Assembly (NCBI RefSeq): GCF_013128195.2
Contig: NZ_CP053452.2
Location: 7,068,001 to 7,132,000 of the forward strand
DNA length: 64,000 nucleotides
Reading direction: 5' to 3'
DNA from: Frigoriglobus tundricola
GTDB taxonomy: Bacteria > Planctomycetota > Planctomycetia > Gemmatales > Gemmataceae
Part shown: positions 42,559-50,352 of the stretch, piece after piece
How positions within the stretch are numbered: position 1 is the first letter of the stretch
How the letters are laid out: the number at the start of each line of letters is the position of its first letter
The notes under the pieces: model-generated
The model's input: only the letters and a program-made list of their open reading frames with translations
What the model was told of the DNA's origin: nothing
Database searches by the model: none
Program-made: the position numbers and the translations under genes

Positions 42559-43071
42559 ATGAACTTCCGCAAGAAAGCCGCTATCCGGTCGGACGACTCG
42601 AGCGACTTGGAGAAGCGCTTGGCACGCCTCGCGGACGCTGGCTCGCTCGCCATCACGGACCGTCTCCGTCAACTCGACCGCGAATGGAGCGCGGGCCGGA
42701 TGACGAAAGCGACCATCGGGCTGCTGATCGTGATCGGCCTCGGGCTCACCGGATTGGCCGGGCCGTGGTGGCTGGCGCTGCCGGCGGTGGGCGGCCTGTT
42801 CCTGCTCCAGTACCTGTTCAGTCGCACGTCGTGGCTGGGCGCCACGTTCCAGGAAATGGGTTTCCGGTCGGGCGCCGAGATCGATCAGGAGAAGTTCGCA
42901 CTGCGGGCGCTGCGGGGCGACTTCAAGCACCTGCCGACCGTCCACGAGACCGAGAGCAAGGACGACATCGCGCGGCTGGAAGGGGAGGGGGGCATTGCGA
43001 TCGACCCCGAGGAATCGAAGCCCGACACCAGGGACGTGGTGAAGGAAGTCCTCCTTGCGTCGAAGGCGTAA
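42559..43071 (+). CDS. DUF2892 (YgaP-like) membrane protein
   Basis: A 170-residue protein: charged N-terminus (LEKRLARLADAGSLAITDRL), two hydrophobic helices (ATIGLLIVIGLGLTGLAGPW and ALPAVGGLFLLQYLF) and a long acidic C-terminal tail. This matches the DUF2892/YgaP-type inner-membrane family. ATG 42559 follows TGAGGA; GTG 42538, which overlaps the GH13 stop, is an alternative. A strong terminator follows. Confidence 0.78.
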   Translation: MNFRKKAAIRSDDSSDLEKRLARLADAGSLAITDRLRQLDREWSAGRMTKATIGLLIVIGLGLTGLAGPWWLALPAVGGLFLLQYLFSRTSWLGATFQEMGFRSGAEIDQEKFALRALRGDFKHLPTVHETESKDDIARLEGEGGIAIDPEESKPDTRDVVKEVLLASKA

Positions 43072-43093
43072 ACCGCCTCGACGCGACTCGCGC

Positions 43094-43131
43094 GGGCCGA
43101 CCGGACCACCCGGTCGGCCCGTTTGCGTTTT
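43094..43131 (+). terminator. Terminator after DUF2892 gene
   Basis: Perfect 11-bp stem GGGCCGACCGG/CCGGTCGGCCC with an ACCAC loop, followed by GTTTGCGTTTT. It separates the YihY-GH13-DUF2892 unit from the next genes. Confidence 0.85.
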
Positions 43132-43265
43132 AGGTGGTCGCATTTGACGACATCATTTTGCATCTGGGGCACGAAACAACATCCTCATGACGGCAATGGG
43201 CGCCAACGGCACGCAACATGCACTGTGTTGGATTGTTCGATCGAGAACGCTCCAGGAGATGATTC

Positions 43266-43697
43266 ATGGCGACCGCCGACACACTGCCTCAAGCGGGGTA
43301 CGAGAAAAATAGTGAGGCCCCTGCGAACTCGTCGTTAACCGGGCTGGTATCGGGAATCATCAACGACGCACAAACGCTCCTCCGTCAGCAAGCAGAAATG
43401 CTGAAAGCCGAGGTGCGTGAAGACTTCAAGCGCTCGAAGCGGGCCGCCGAGTTCGGCGCGGTCGGCGTCGTGTTCACCACCGTCGGCACGCTGGGGCTCA
43501 TTACCGCGCTGGCGTACCTGCTGCACGAGCAGTACGCGTTCAAGATGTGGGCCTCCTGGGGGATCGTGGGCGGGCTATTCGCGATCATCGGCGGGGCCTG
43601 CGCGGCCTTCAGTTACACACTCCTCGAACGGTTCAATCCGCTGCCCGACAAGACCTTTAACGCCCTCAAGGAGAACATTACATGGCAGACCAAGTGA
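43266..43697 (+). CDS. Phage holin family (Holin-X/YqjE-like) membrane protein
   Basis: A 143-residue protein with an amphipathic N-terminal part (SGIINDAQTLLRQQAEMLKA), then two hydrophobic helices and a short tail. It fits the Holin-X/YqjE family, which is not a phage gene in this setting but a common membrane protein of stress regulons. ATG 43266 follows AGGAGA. It overlaps the next gene by 16 bases. Confidence 0.8.
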   Translation: MATADTLPQAGYEKNSEAPANSSLTGLVSGIINDAQTLLRQQAEMLKAEVREDFKRSKRAAEFGAVGVVFTTVGTLGLITALAYLLHEQYAFKMWASWGIVGGLFAIIGGACAAFSYTLLERFNPLPDKTFNALKENITWQTK

Positions 43698-44326
43698 CAC
43701 CGTCCGAGAAGACGCCTGAAGACATTGAGCGCGAGATGCTCCAGACCCGCGAGTCGATCACCGAAAAGGTCGCGGCCCTGGAGAGCCAGGTCGTCGGGAG
43801 CGTTCAGACGGCGGCGGACACCCTCAGCGACACGGTGGCGGCAGTGAAGTCGTTCGTGTCGCACGCGCCCGAAACGGTCAGCGACAGTGTGAAGCAAGCC
43901 ACCGCAGCCGTGAGCGACGCCGTGAAAAGCACCTTTGACATTTCCGCCCACGTGGACCGGCACCCGTGGGCCGCGGTGGGGGCGTCGGCGCTGGTCGGGT
44001 GCGTTGTGGGCTGGCTGGTTTCCCGCGGCCGGAGCGACAGTCCGGTCTTCTCCGCCATGCGCTCGCACGCCGCACCCGCTACGGCGTCCGCGCGTCCGCT
44101 GGCGGACGAGAAACCGGGTCTCGCTGACGAATTCATGGGAATGATCGGTGACAAGGCGAAGGAGCTGGCTCGCACCGCGCTCGAGACGGTGGCGACGGCC
44201 GTGAAGGAAAACATTCAGACCGGCCTGCCGCACCTCGTCAACGACGCGGCGTCGCGTTTAACGGACGCGGGAACGGACACCGTGGAACAACCGTTCACGC
44301 ACCGCTTCAACGCCCGCCCGGCGTAG
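43682..44326 (+). CDS. DUF883/ElaB-YqjD-like membrane-anchored protein
   Basis: A 214-residue protein: a long helical N-terminal part typical of the DUF883/DUF3618 family (REMLQTRESITEKVAALESQ, SDTVAAVKSFVSHAPETV), then HPWAAVGASALVGCVVGWLV, the family's membrane helix with the HPW motif, then a cytoplasmic helical tail. E. coli relatives YqjD and ElaB associate with ribosomes at the membrane in stationary phase. Its start overlaps the Holin-X gene by 16 bases, as in yqjD/yqjE neighbourhoods. Confidence 0.82.
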   Translation: MADQVTPSEKTPEDIEREMLQTRESITEKVAALESQVVGSVQTAADTLSDTVAAVKSFVSHAPETVSDSVKQATAAVSDAVKSTFDISAHVDRHPWAAVGASALVGCVVGWLVSRGRSDSPVFSAMRSHAAPATASARPLADEKPGLADEFMGMIGDKAKELARTALETVATAVKENIQTGLPHLVNDAASRLTDAGTDTVEQPFTHRFNARPA

Positions 44327-44419
44327 TCGAAGTTGTGTACGGGCACAACGCTGGTCGATCGGTTCACATAACCATCGCGAATCGTTGTGTCCTCTCGCTC
44401 GCATTCGGGAGTACGAATC

Positions 44420-44626
44420 ATGCGCGTTATCGGCCTTCTGCTCGTGATGATTGGTGGCTTGGTGCTGGGATACCAGGGGCTGAATAGCGCTCGTCCGGGC
44501 GCCGATGCGACCCCGGCCCCGGAGCGCGCCACGGACAGCATCTCCTCCGTCCCTCCCGTTGCGAGCGGGATCGTGGTGGTGAGCGGCCTATTGTTATTAG
44601 CTAGCGCGCGAAGAAGCGAAGATTAA
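44420..44626 (+). CDS. Small membrane protein (DUF3185-like)
   Basis: A 68-residue protein with two hydrophobic stretches (IGLLLVMIGGLVLGYQGL and GIVVVSGLLLLASA) and a short polar loop between. It resembles small DUF3185-type membrane proteins. ATG 44420 follows GGGAG. It lies last in the same-strand membrane-protein cluster. Confidence 0.65.
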   Translation: MRVIGLLLVMIGGLVLGYQGLNSARPGADATPAPERATDSISSVPPVASGIVVVSGLLLLASARRSED

Positions 44627-44989
44627 GGTTCTTTTTAGCGGGCTTCTGATCGCGTGAGGTGCCGCCAAAAGTCATTTCACGAATTCTAACTTGCGCGATC
44701 CCTGCCTCTCTCAATTGTATAGATAGTTCCCACTGGGATCGCAGGCGTCTCGACCGCACCTATGCGAATACCGAGCGAGACAGACAATCTCGTGGGACGT
44801 GTGGTGCGACTATTCTGTAGCCGGCCACTGTGAGGCCGGTGTTCCGTGCGTCGCGTGGCACCGGACTGACAGAGACCCGCTTCGGACCGAATCGTGTTGT
44901 GGTGCCGGCGCCTCGCCTGCCAAAGTGAAGCAGGTGAGACGTTGGTGCCACAACACGAACGATTGGTATACCATCTCTCCGCCCATGAC
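44627..44989. other. Intergenic stretch with long hairpin
   Basis: 363 bp between the small membrane protein gene and the PQQ propeller gene (convergent). No supported gene; its main content is the hairpin at 44892-44958. Confidence 0.5.
44892..44958. repeat. 29-bp near-perfect hairpin
   Basis: Left arm starts TCGTGTTGTGG (44892) and right arm ends CCACAACACGA (44958); 29 positions pair, most mismatches being G-T wobble. The 9-base loop is CAAAGTGAA. It could be a transcription terminator or an inactive MITE-like repeat. Confidence 0.65.
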
Positions 44990-46318
44990 TCACTTCTCTT
45001 CGATGCAATACAGGTGCTTCTCGCTCCGCAGAAACAACTGCTTGCCGACCGCCACCGGCGACGCGTCAATTGGGTCGTCCAGTTTGTTCACGGAGAGCAC
45101 GTCCAGCGCGTCACCCGCTTTCAGAACGACCGTCGTCCCGTTCCGATCAACGAAGTACACCCGCCCGCTGGCCGTAATCGGCGACGCGTAGAAGTTCTTG
45201 ACCTGAGGCAGTCGCTCCTTGTCGAGAACCACTGCACCGGTCTTCGCGTTCAGTACGGTGAGCAGCGGCTCATTCGCTTGCGTGAAGTGGAGCGCGTCGC
45301 CGACCAGTACCGGCGAGGGAACGTAGGGCGTGCCCGCCGCGTATCGCCAGTCCAGTTTGCCCTTGTCACCGAGGTCGCCCGTTGAGGACAACGGGATCGA
45401 AACGGCCGCGGAGCCCCGGTAGCCACTCACGCAGATGACGGAATCGCCGAACCGAACCGGTGAGGGGATCGGGTTGACCGTCATACCCGCGGACTGCCAC
45501 ACGAGTTCGCCGGTGGCGAGGTCGTAACTGCGGATGCGGGCCGTTCCGTTCATAACCACCTGAGTCTTACCCGCGTAATCAGCGATGAGTGGAGTTGACC
45601 AGGTGGTTCGTTCGTCGCGCTTGACCTCCCATTTGGTTTTGCCCGTGGTCGTCTCGAGGCAGAGCAACTTGGAATCGGCCTCCTGGTCGTAATTCAACAG
45701 GAGGGAGTCGCCGCGCACAACGGGAGTGACGGCCTCGCCCCAGCCGAGGCGCGAGTGGATTCGGCCGAGGTCGGTGCGGCTCCACTTGAGGTTACCGTCG
45801 AGGTCGTAACAGTACGTGCCGAACGAGCCGAATGATACGTACAAGAGTTTCCCGTCGGTCGTGGGCGAGCCGGCCGCGTAGGAGTGCGTCTCGTGGATGC
45901 CCTCGTGGGGCACCTGCTCCGCGGCGAGCTTTTGCCAGAGCTTCTTGCCGCTGGTCCGGTCGAAGCACAGCACGACGAACTGATAGAAGTTCGTCGGCGG
46001 CGTCGTCTTGACGTCGAACCGGGGGTCGGGCTTGGGCCGTTCGTCCGCTTTCGCAACCCGGTCGGTTTTGATGGCGGTCAGCACGAACACCCGGTCGCCC
46101 CACACTACGGGCGTCGCGCTCCCCTTGCCGGGCACATCGGCTTTCCAGGCAATATTCGTGGTCGCATTCCACGTCGTCGGCGGATCGGCCTTGGGCGCGG
46201 AGCCGTCGGCGTTCGGCCCGCGCCACTGCGACCAGTTCTGGGCGTTCCGGGGCGAATCGGCTGCGGACGCCACCGCGGCGAAAGCGACGGCCAGGGCGAT
46301 CGAGAAGGAACGGTGCAA
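44990..46318 (-). CDS. Secreted PQQ-like beta-propeller protein
   Basis: A 442-residue exported propeller: signal peptide (about residues 1-20, ending ASAAD), then the typical NWSQWRGPNADG start and repeated blades (GKLLYVSFGSFGTYCYDLDG, TTGKTKWEVKRD, ATGELVWQSAG, AKTGAVVLDKE). Such proteins are very numerous in planctomycetes; substrates are mostly unknown. The start is TTG 46318 after GGAG (8 bases). It follows the PVC-type heme protein gene on the same strand, 103 bp downstream, and the two are probably cotranscribed. Confidence 0.85.
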   Translation of the reverse strand: MHRSFSIALAVAFAAVASAADSPRNAQNWSQWRGPNADGSAPKADPPTTWNATTNIAWKADVPGKGSATPVVWGDRVFVLTAIKTDRVAKADERPKPDPRFDVKTTPPTNFYQFVVLCFDRTSGKKLWQKLAAEQVPHEGIHETHSYAAGSPTTDGKLLYVSFGSFGTYCYDLDGNLKWSRTDLGRIHSRLGWGEAVTPVVRGDSLLLNYDQEADSKLLCLETTTGKTKWEVKRDERTTWSTPLIADYAGKTQVVMNGTARIRSYDLATGELVWQSAGMTVNPIPSPVRFGDSVICVSGYRGSAAVSIPLSSTGDLGDKGKLDWRYAAGTPYVPSPVLVGDALHFTQANEPLLTVLNAKTGAVVLDKERLPQVKNFYASPITASGRVYFVDRNGTTVVLKAGDALDVLSVNKLDDPIDASPVAVGKQLFLRSEKHLYCIEEK

Positions 46319-46421
46319 AGTGAAAGCTCCAATTAGGTGCGGGCGAGCTGCGGGTCAACCCTTCGGTGCCGTGGATCACGAACCCCTGGCGGCCCCAGCC
46401 GCGCCGCTCGGTGAACATGAG

Positions 46422-49391
46422 CTACTTCTTTGAAAGTGGCACTTGCTCTTTGGCCCTGAGATACGCCACGAGGTCGCGCACCTCGTCCGGTTTCATCTGG
46501 TCGAAGAGCCCTTCGGGCATGATCGATACGGGCGTTTGTTTCCGGGTGAGGACGTCGCCGGTCGGGATCGTGAGAGTGTCGTTCACGGTGCGAACGGTGA
46601 TCGCGTCCTTCGTCTCGCGCAGCACGATGCCGCCGACCACGCGCTCGTCGGCCAGCGTGAAGTTCACCATCTGGTACTCGCGCGGGACGACGGCGCTCGG
46701 GTCGAGGACGTTTTCGAGTACGTAGTCGAGGTTGGTGCGCTGGGAGCCGGTCAGTTCCGGCCCCACGGCCTGACCCTCGCCGAACATCTTGTGGCACGAC
46801 GCGCAGTGCTTGGCGAACAGCACCCGGCCGTGACCCACGTCGGCCTTCGCGAGCCGGTCCTCGGTCAGGACGCCCTTCCATTTCTTCATGAGCGCCACGC
46901 GCTCCTTCGACGCGGGCGTGATCTTGCCCCACACCTTTTCGAGTCGCTCGGAGATGCCTTTATCGTTGAGCGCGAGAACCTGCCGGGCCGTCACGACGGG
47001 CACGTCCGCTCGGGGAATGTGGCCCTTCTCGATGGCATCAAGGAGTTCCTTCGCGAACCCGGCGCGGGCCGCCAGCGTTTGAACCGCGTCGGTCTTCTCC
47101 AGGGCCGTGAACTTCGGGTACGCCTTGATGATAGCGGCCGGCGTGTCGGCATCGGCGAAACCGGCGAGGGCACGGATCGCGGTCCCGCGTAAGGCGTCGT
47201 CGTCGAGCAGTGCGTGAAGCGTCTTGGCGAAGTCGGGCAGCTTTCGCTGTGCGAGGAGCCGGATCGCGGTTTGACGGTCGGCGGTGGGTGTGCGCGTGTC
47301 CGAAACGCGCGCGCGGAGCGTGGCGACGGCCCTGGGATCGCCAAGAATGAGTGCGACCTCGTCCCCCAGGTAGCGAACTTCGGCCGTTTTGCTCGTCATG
47401 AGATCGGCGTAGACCGTGGCCCAATGAGGCGGAAGTGCGGTTACTTTCGCGCCCGAGAGGCTGTCGCGCATCCCGCGAAGGATGAGAGCCCGCCCGGCGT
47501 CCGAATCGACCTTCGACAGCACTGCGACGCACTCGGTCAGGTTCGTCGTCCGGGTCCCGGAGTCAGACAGCAGCTTGCGAACCGCCAGTTCGGTGAGGAG
47601 CGGATTCGGGAGGGTCGCCAGTTCCTTGAGGTCCGCTGTCGAAACCGTCGGTTCGATCGCGTACCAGAGCATCAGGGCCGTTTCAGGGTCCGCAGGTCGT
47701 TTCAGGAGGAGCGAGACGAGGCCCAGACGGTAATAGCCGTCGAGACGGTGAGCCTGACCCGCGAGCGCACGCCGGACGCTGGGAACCTCGTCCGCGCCCA
47801 TGAAGGAAACGATCTCACGCACCATCTTGCTCGGTTCGGGATCGTCGAGAGCGAGAACAGCGGCCTGAATTCGGATCGCGGGGTCGGAGTCCTTGGCCAG
47901 CGCCTGGACATCGCCCGCCGTCAACTGGCTCACTGCATGAATGGCCCAGATCGCCCGCAGTTTTCGCGGCGTGTCCCGTTCATTAGTCATCATGGCGCGT
48001 AGCGAACGTGTCGTCTCAATTTGACTCACCAACTTCCCGGCCGCCGCGCGCTCCTGAAGCACCCGCCGCGCCTTCCGCACGAACCAGTCGTTCGTTGAGC
48101 TTTGTAGCTTCACCAGTTCGTCGTCCGTCATCTTCGACACATCGCCCCTCCACGGTTTCGCACCCTTGTACACGACGCGGTAAATGCGCCCGTTGGTCGC
48201 GTCGACCGTGTCGTAGTTGTGGCACTCGCCGGTGTCGCACCAGTCGCTGACGTACAGGCCGCCCTCGGGTCCGGTCTTGACGCAGATCCCGCGGAACCAC
48301 GAGTCGTTCGCGAACAGGAAGTCTTTGCGCCGGACACCTTTGTACCCGCTCTTGGTGCGTTCCAGACCGTCGTTGTTGAGGCGGTTGCCGTGGATGTTGG
48401 CCGTGAACAGCGTGTTGCGGTACTCGGCCGGGAAGTTGTCGGTGAGGTAAATCGCCGCGCCGCTGTGCGCGTGACCGCCGCCGGCGTCGGAGTGCTCCGG
48501 CTTGCCGCCGACGCCGGTGGTGCGCGACGTCGTCCAGTCGCCGCCGGCCCAGTGCCGGTAATCGACGCAGCTCTTCATCAGGCCGTACACGTGGGGGTTC
48601 GCGTCCTGACCGTACATCCGCTCGTAGTGCCCGCCGGGGACGAAGTGGAACAGGTGGTCGATCACGCAGTTGGTGATGAACAGTTCGCCGTAGTCGTCGA
48701 AATCGAGCCCGAACGGGTTGGTGGTGCCGTGGGCGACGGCCTCGAACGTATTCCGCGTCGGGTGGTAGCGCCACACGCCGCAATCAAGGTAGGTGCGTTT
48801 GTCCTTCGGCGTACCCGGCGCGCCCACCCACGCCTTGGCCTGGATGCCGTTGCAGCCGTACAGCCAGCCGTCCGGTCCCCACACGAGCGAGTTGAAGATG
48901 TTGTGCTTCGTGTCGATCATGTTCCAGCCGTCGAGCTTCACCTCCGGTTTGCCGGGCTTGTCGCCTTCGAGGATGGGAACAAACAGCAGGTTCGGGGAGG
49001 AGCAGAGCCACACGCCGCCGAAACCGATCTCGATGCCCGAGAGGTTCACCCCGTTGTCCAGAAACACCGTCTTCTTGTCGAACGTGCCATTGCCGTCCGT
49101 GTCCTCCAGGATCACGACGCGATCGCTACCCTTGCCGTCCTTCGACCACTTGGGGTAGCTGAGGCACTCGACGACCCACATCCGGCCGCGGTCGTCGAAC
49201 GTGAACGCGATCGGCTGCACGATGTCCGGTTCGCCCGCGAAGAGCGTGGCCGTAAAGCCGTCCGGGAGCGTCATCTTCCCGGCGGCTTCTTTCGCCGGAA
49301 TCGGCTTATTATTGGGTGCCGGCTCGGCCGCGGTGAGCCGCGAACCGAGTGCGAACAGGAGCAGCAGCGCGGCGAGTGAAATCGTTCGCAT
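46422..49391 (-). CDS. PVC-type heme-binding CxxCH protein (membrane-bound dehydrogenase type)
   Basis: A 989-residue exported protein with a signal peptide (about residues 1-22, ending RLTAAE). Domains in order: a PVC-type glucose/sorbosone-dehydrogenase-like propeller (LPDGFTATLFAGEPDIVQP, DDRGRMWVVECLSYP, NSLVWGPDGWLYGCNG, TNPFGLDFDDYGELFITN), a HEAT-like helical repeat region, and a C-terminal heme-binding CASCH module with FAKHCASCHKMFG and GPELTGSQR. The family is nearly confined to planctomycetes and verrucomicrobia and is thought to oxidise sugars in the periplasm with electrons passed to a cytochrome. ATG 49391. Followed on the same strand by a PQQ propeller. Confidence 0.93.
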   Translation of the reverse strand: MRTISLAALLLLFALGSRLTAAEPAPNNKPIPAKEAAGKMTLPDGFTATLFAGEPDIVQPIAFTFDDRGRMWVVECLSYPKWSKDGKGSDRVVILEDTDGNGTFDKKTVFLDNGVNLSGIEIGFGGVWLCSSPNLLFVPILEGDKPGKPEVKLDGWNMIDTKHNIFNSLVWGPDGWLYGCNGIQAKAWVGAPGTPKDKRTYLDCGVWRYHPTRNTFEAVAHGTTNPFGLDFDDYGELFITNCVIDHLFHFVPGGHYERMYGQDANPHVYGLMKSCVDYRHWAGGDWTTSRTTGVGGKPEHSDAGGGHAHSGAAIYLTDNFPAEYRNTLFTANIHGNRLNNDGLERTKSGYKGVRRKDFLFANDSWFRGICVKTGPEGGLYVSDWCDTGECHNYDTVDATNGRIYRVVYKGAKPWRGDVSKMTDDELVKLQSSTNDWFVRKARRVLQERAAAGKLVSQIETTRSLRAMMTNERDTPRKLRAIWAIHAVSQLTAGDVQALAKDSDPAIRIQAAVLALDDPEPSKMVREIVSFMGADEVPSVRRALAGQAHRLDGYYRLGLVSLLLKRPADPETALMLWYAIEPTVSTADLKELATLPNPLLTELAVRKLLSDSGTRTTNLTECVAVLSKVDSDAGRALILRGMRDSLSGAKVTALPPHWATVYADLMTSKTAEVRYLGDEVALILGDPRAVATLRARVSDTRTPTADRQTAIRLLAQRKLPDFAKTLHALLDDDALRGTAIRALAGFADADTPAAIIKAYPKFTALEKTDAVQTLAARAGFAKELLDAIEKGHIPRADVPVVTARQVLALNDKGISERLEKVWGKITPASKERVALMKKWKGVLTEDRLAKADVGHGRVLFAKHCASCHKMFGEGQAVGPELTGSQRTNLDYVLENVLDPSAVVPREYQMVNFTLADERVVGGIVLRETKDAITVRTVNDTLTIPTGDVLTRKQTPVSIMPEGLFDQMKPDEVRDLVAYLRAKEQVPLSKK

Positions 49392-49455
49392 GGTGAACTG
49401 GCGGGTTGGGGGAGGGCCGAATCCGAGATATGGTAACCGGTGGAACGCAGCTTGT

Positions 49456-49481
49456 CGAACCGTCCGCTCGCGGACGGTTCG
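49456..49481. promoter_or_regulatory. Hairpin in leader of PhyH gene
   Basis: Perfect 11-bp stem CGAACCGTCCG/CGGACGGTTCG with a CTCG loop. It ends 16 bases before the ATG at 49498, next to the GGGGAG ribosome binding site, and could control translation. Confidence 0.65.
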
Positions 49482-49497
49482 AATGGGGAGCATCACC

Positions 49498-50352
49498 ATG
49501 CCGGCCGTCCTCTCCGACTCCGCGGTTCGCGAGTATCACGCCGCGGGCTTTCATCTCGCTCGGGGCTTCTTCGACGCGGAGGAAATCGGCCTCCTGAAGC
49601 GCGCGGCGAAGGCCGACAACGAACTGGACAGGCGCTCCTTTGGACGCGCCGACGGCGAGGGCGGCGTGGTGCGGCTGTCGCTGTGGAACCACCCCGGCGA
49701 CGGCATCTACGGCATGTTTGCGCGCTGCGAGCGCATGGTCAAGAGCGCCGAGAAGTTACTCGGTGGCGAAGTGTACCACTACCACTCGAAGATGATCCTG
49801 AAGGACGCGAAGGTCGGGGGCGCGTGGGCGTGGCACCAGGACTACGGGTACTGGTATCAGAACGGCGTGCTGACGCCGAACCTGACGAGTGTGTTCGTCG
49901 CGGTTGATCCCTGCACGAGGGAGAACGGTTGCCTGCAAGTGCTTCAAAACTCGCACCACGCGGGGCGCATCAACCACGTCCTGACCGGGGACCAGGCCGG
50001 CGCGGACCGCGAGCGCGTTGAGGAGCTGTTGAAGCGCCCGGAGCAGTTCCCCCTCGTGTACGTACAGATGGAACCCGGCGACGCACTGTTCTTTCACTCC
50101 AACCTCCTGCACCGCAGCGACCAGAACACGAGCGACGATCCGCGGTGGGCAATGATTTGCTGCTACAACGCGAAGGCAAACGATCCGTACAAGGAGAGTC
50201 ACCATCCGCGGTACACGCCGCTGAGCGTGGTGCCGGATGGCGCGATCAAACAGGTCGGCGTGAAGCGCTTCGGAGAGAGTGGCGACGTGGCGTGGCTCGA
50301 AGAGGCGCGGGACAGCAGCGCGAAAGCGCTGATGAGCGAAGAGTCGAAATGA
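49498..50352 (+). CDS. Phytanoyl-CoA dioxygenase (PhyH) family protein
   Basis: A 284-residue Fe(II)/2-oxoglutarate dioxygenase. The iron-binding HxD is in WAWHQDYGYWY, the distal histidine in SNLLHRSDQN, and the arginine for 2-oxoglutarate should follow in DDPRWAMICCYN. PhyH enzymes hydroxylate varied small molecules; the substrate here is unknown. ATG 49498 is chosen (GGGGAG 7 bases before); ATG 49483 is an alternative. A 26-bp hairpin terminator follows. The convergent WXXGXW gene reads through that terminator and 107 bp into this gene. Confidence 0.88.
   Translation: MPAVLSDSAVREYHAAGFHLARGFFDAEEIGLLKRAAKADNELDRRSFGRADGEGGVVRLSLWNHPGDGIYGMFARCERMVKSAEKLLGGEVYHYHSKMILKDAKVGGAWAWHQDYGYWYQNGVLTPNLTSVFVAVDPCTRENGCLQVLQNSHHAGRINHVLTGDQAGADRERVEELLKRPEQFPLVYVQMEPGDALFFHSNLLHRSDQNTSDDPRWAMICCYNAKANDPYKESHHPRYTPLSVVPDGAIKQVGVKRFGESGDVAWLEEARDSSAKALMSEESK

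Noticed and set aside
43266..43697. Prophage, suggested by the holin-type protein
   Set aside because: No other phage gene is present; Holin-X/YqjE proteins are ordinary membrane proteins in this context.
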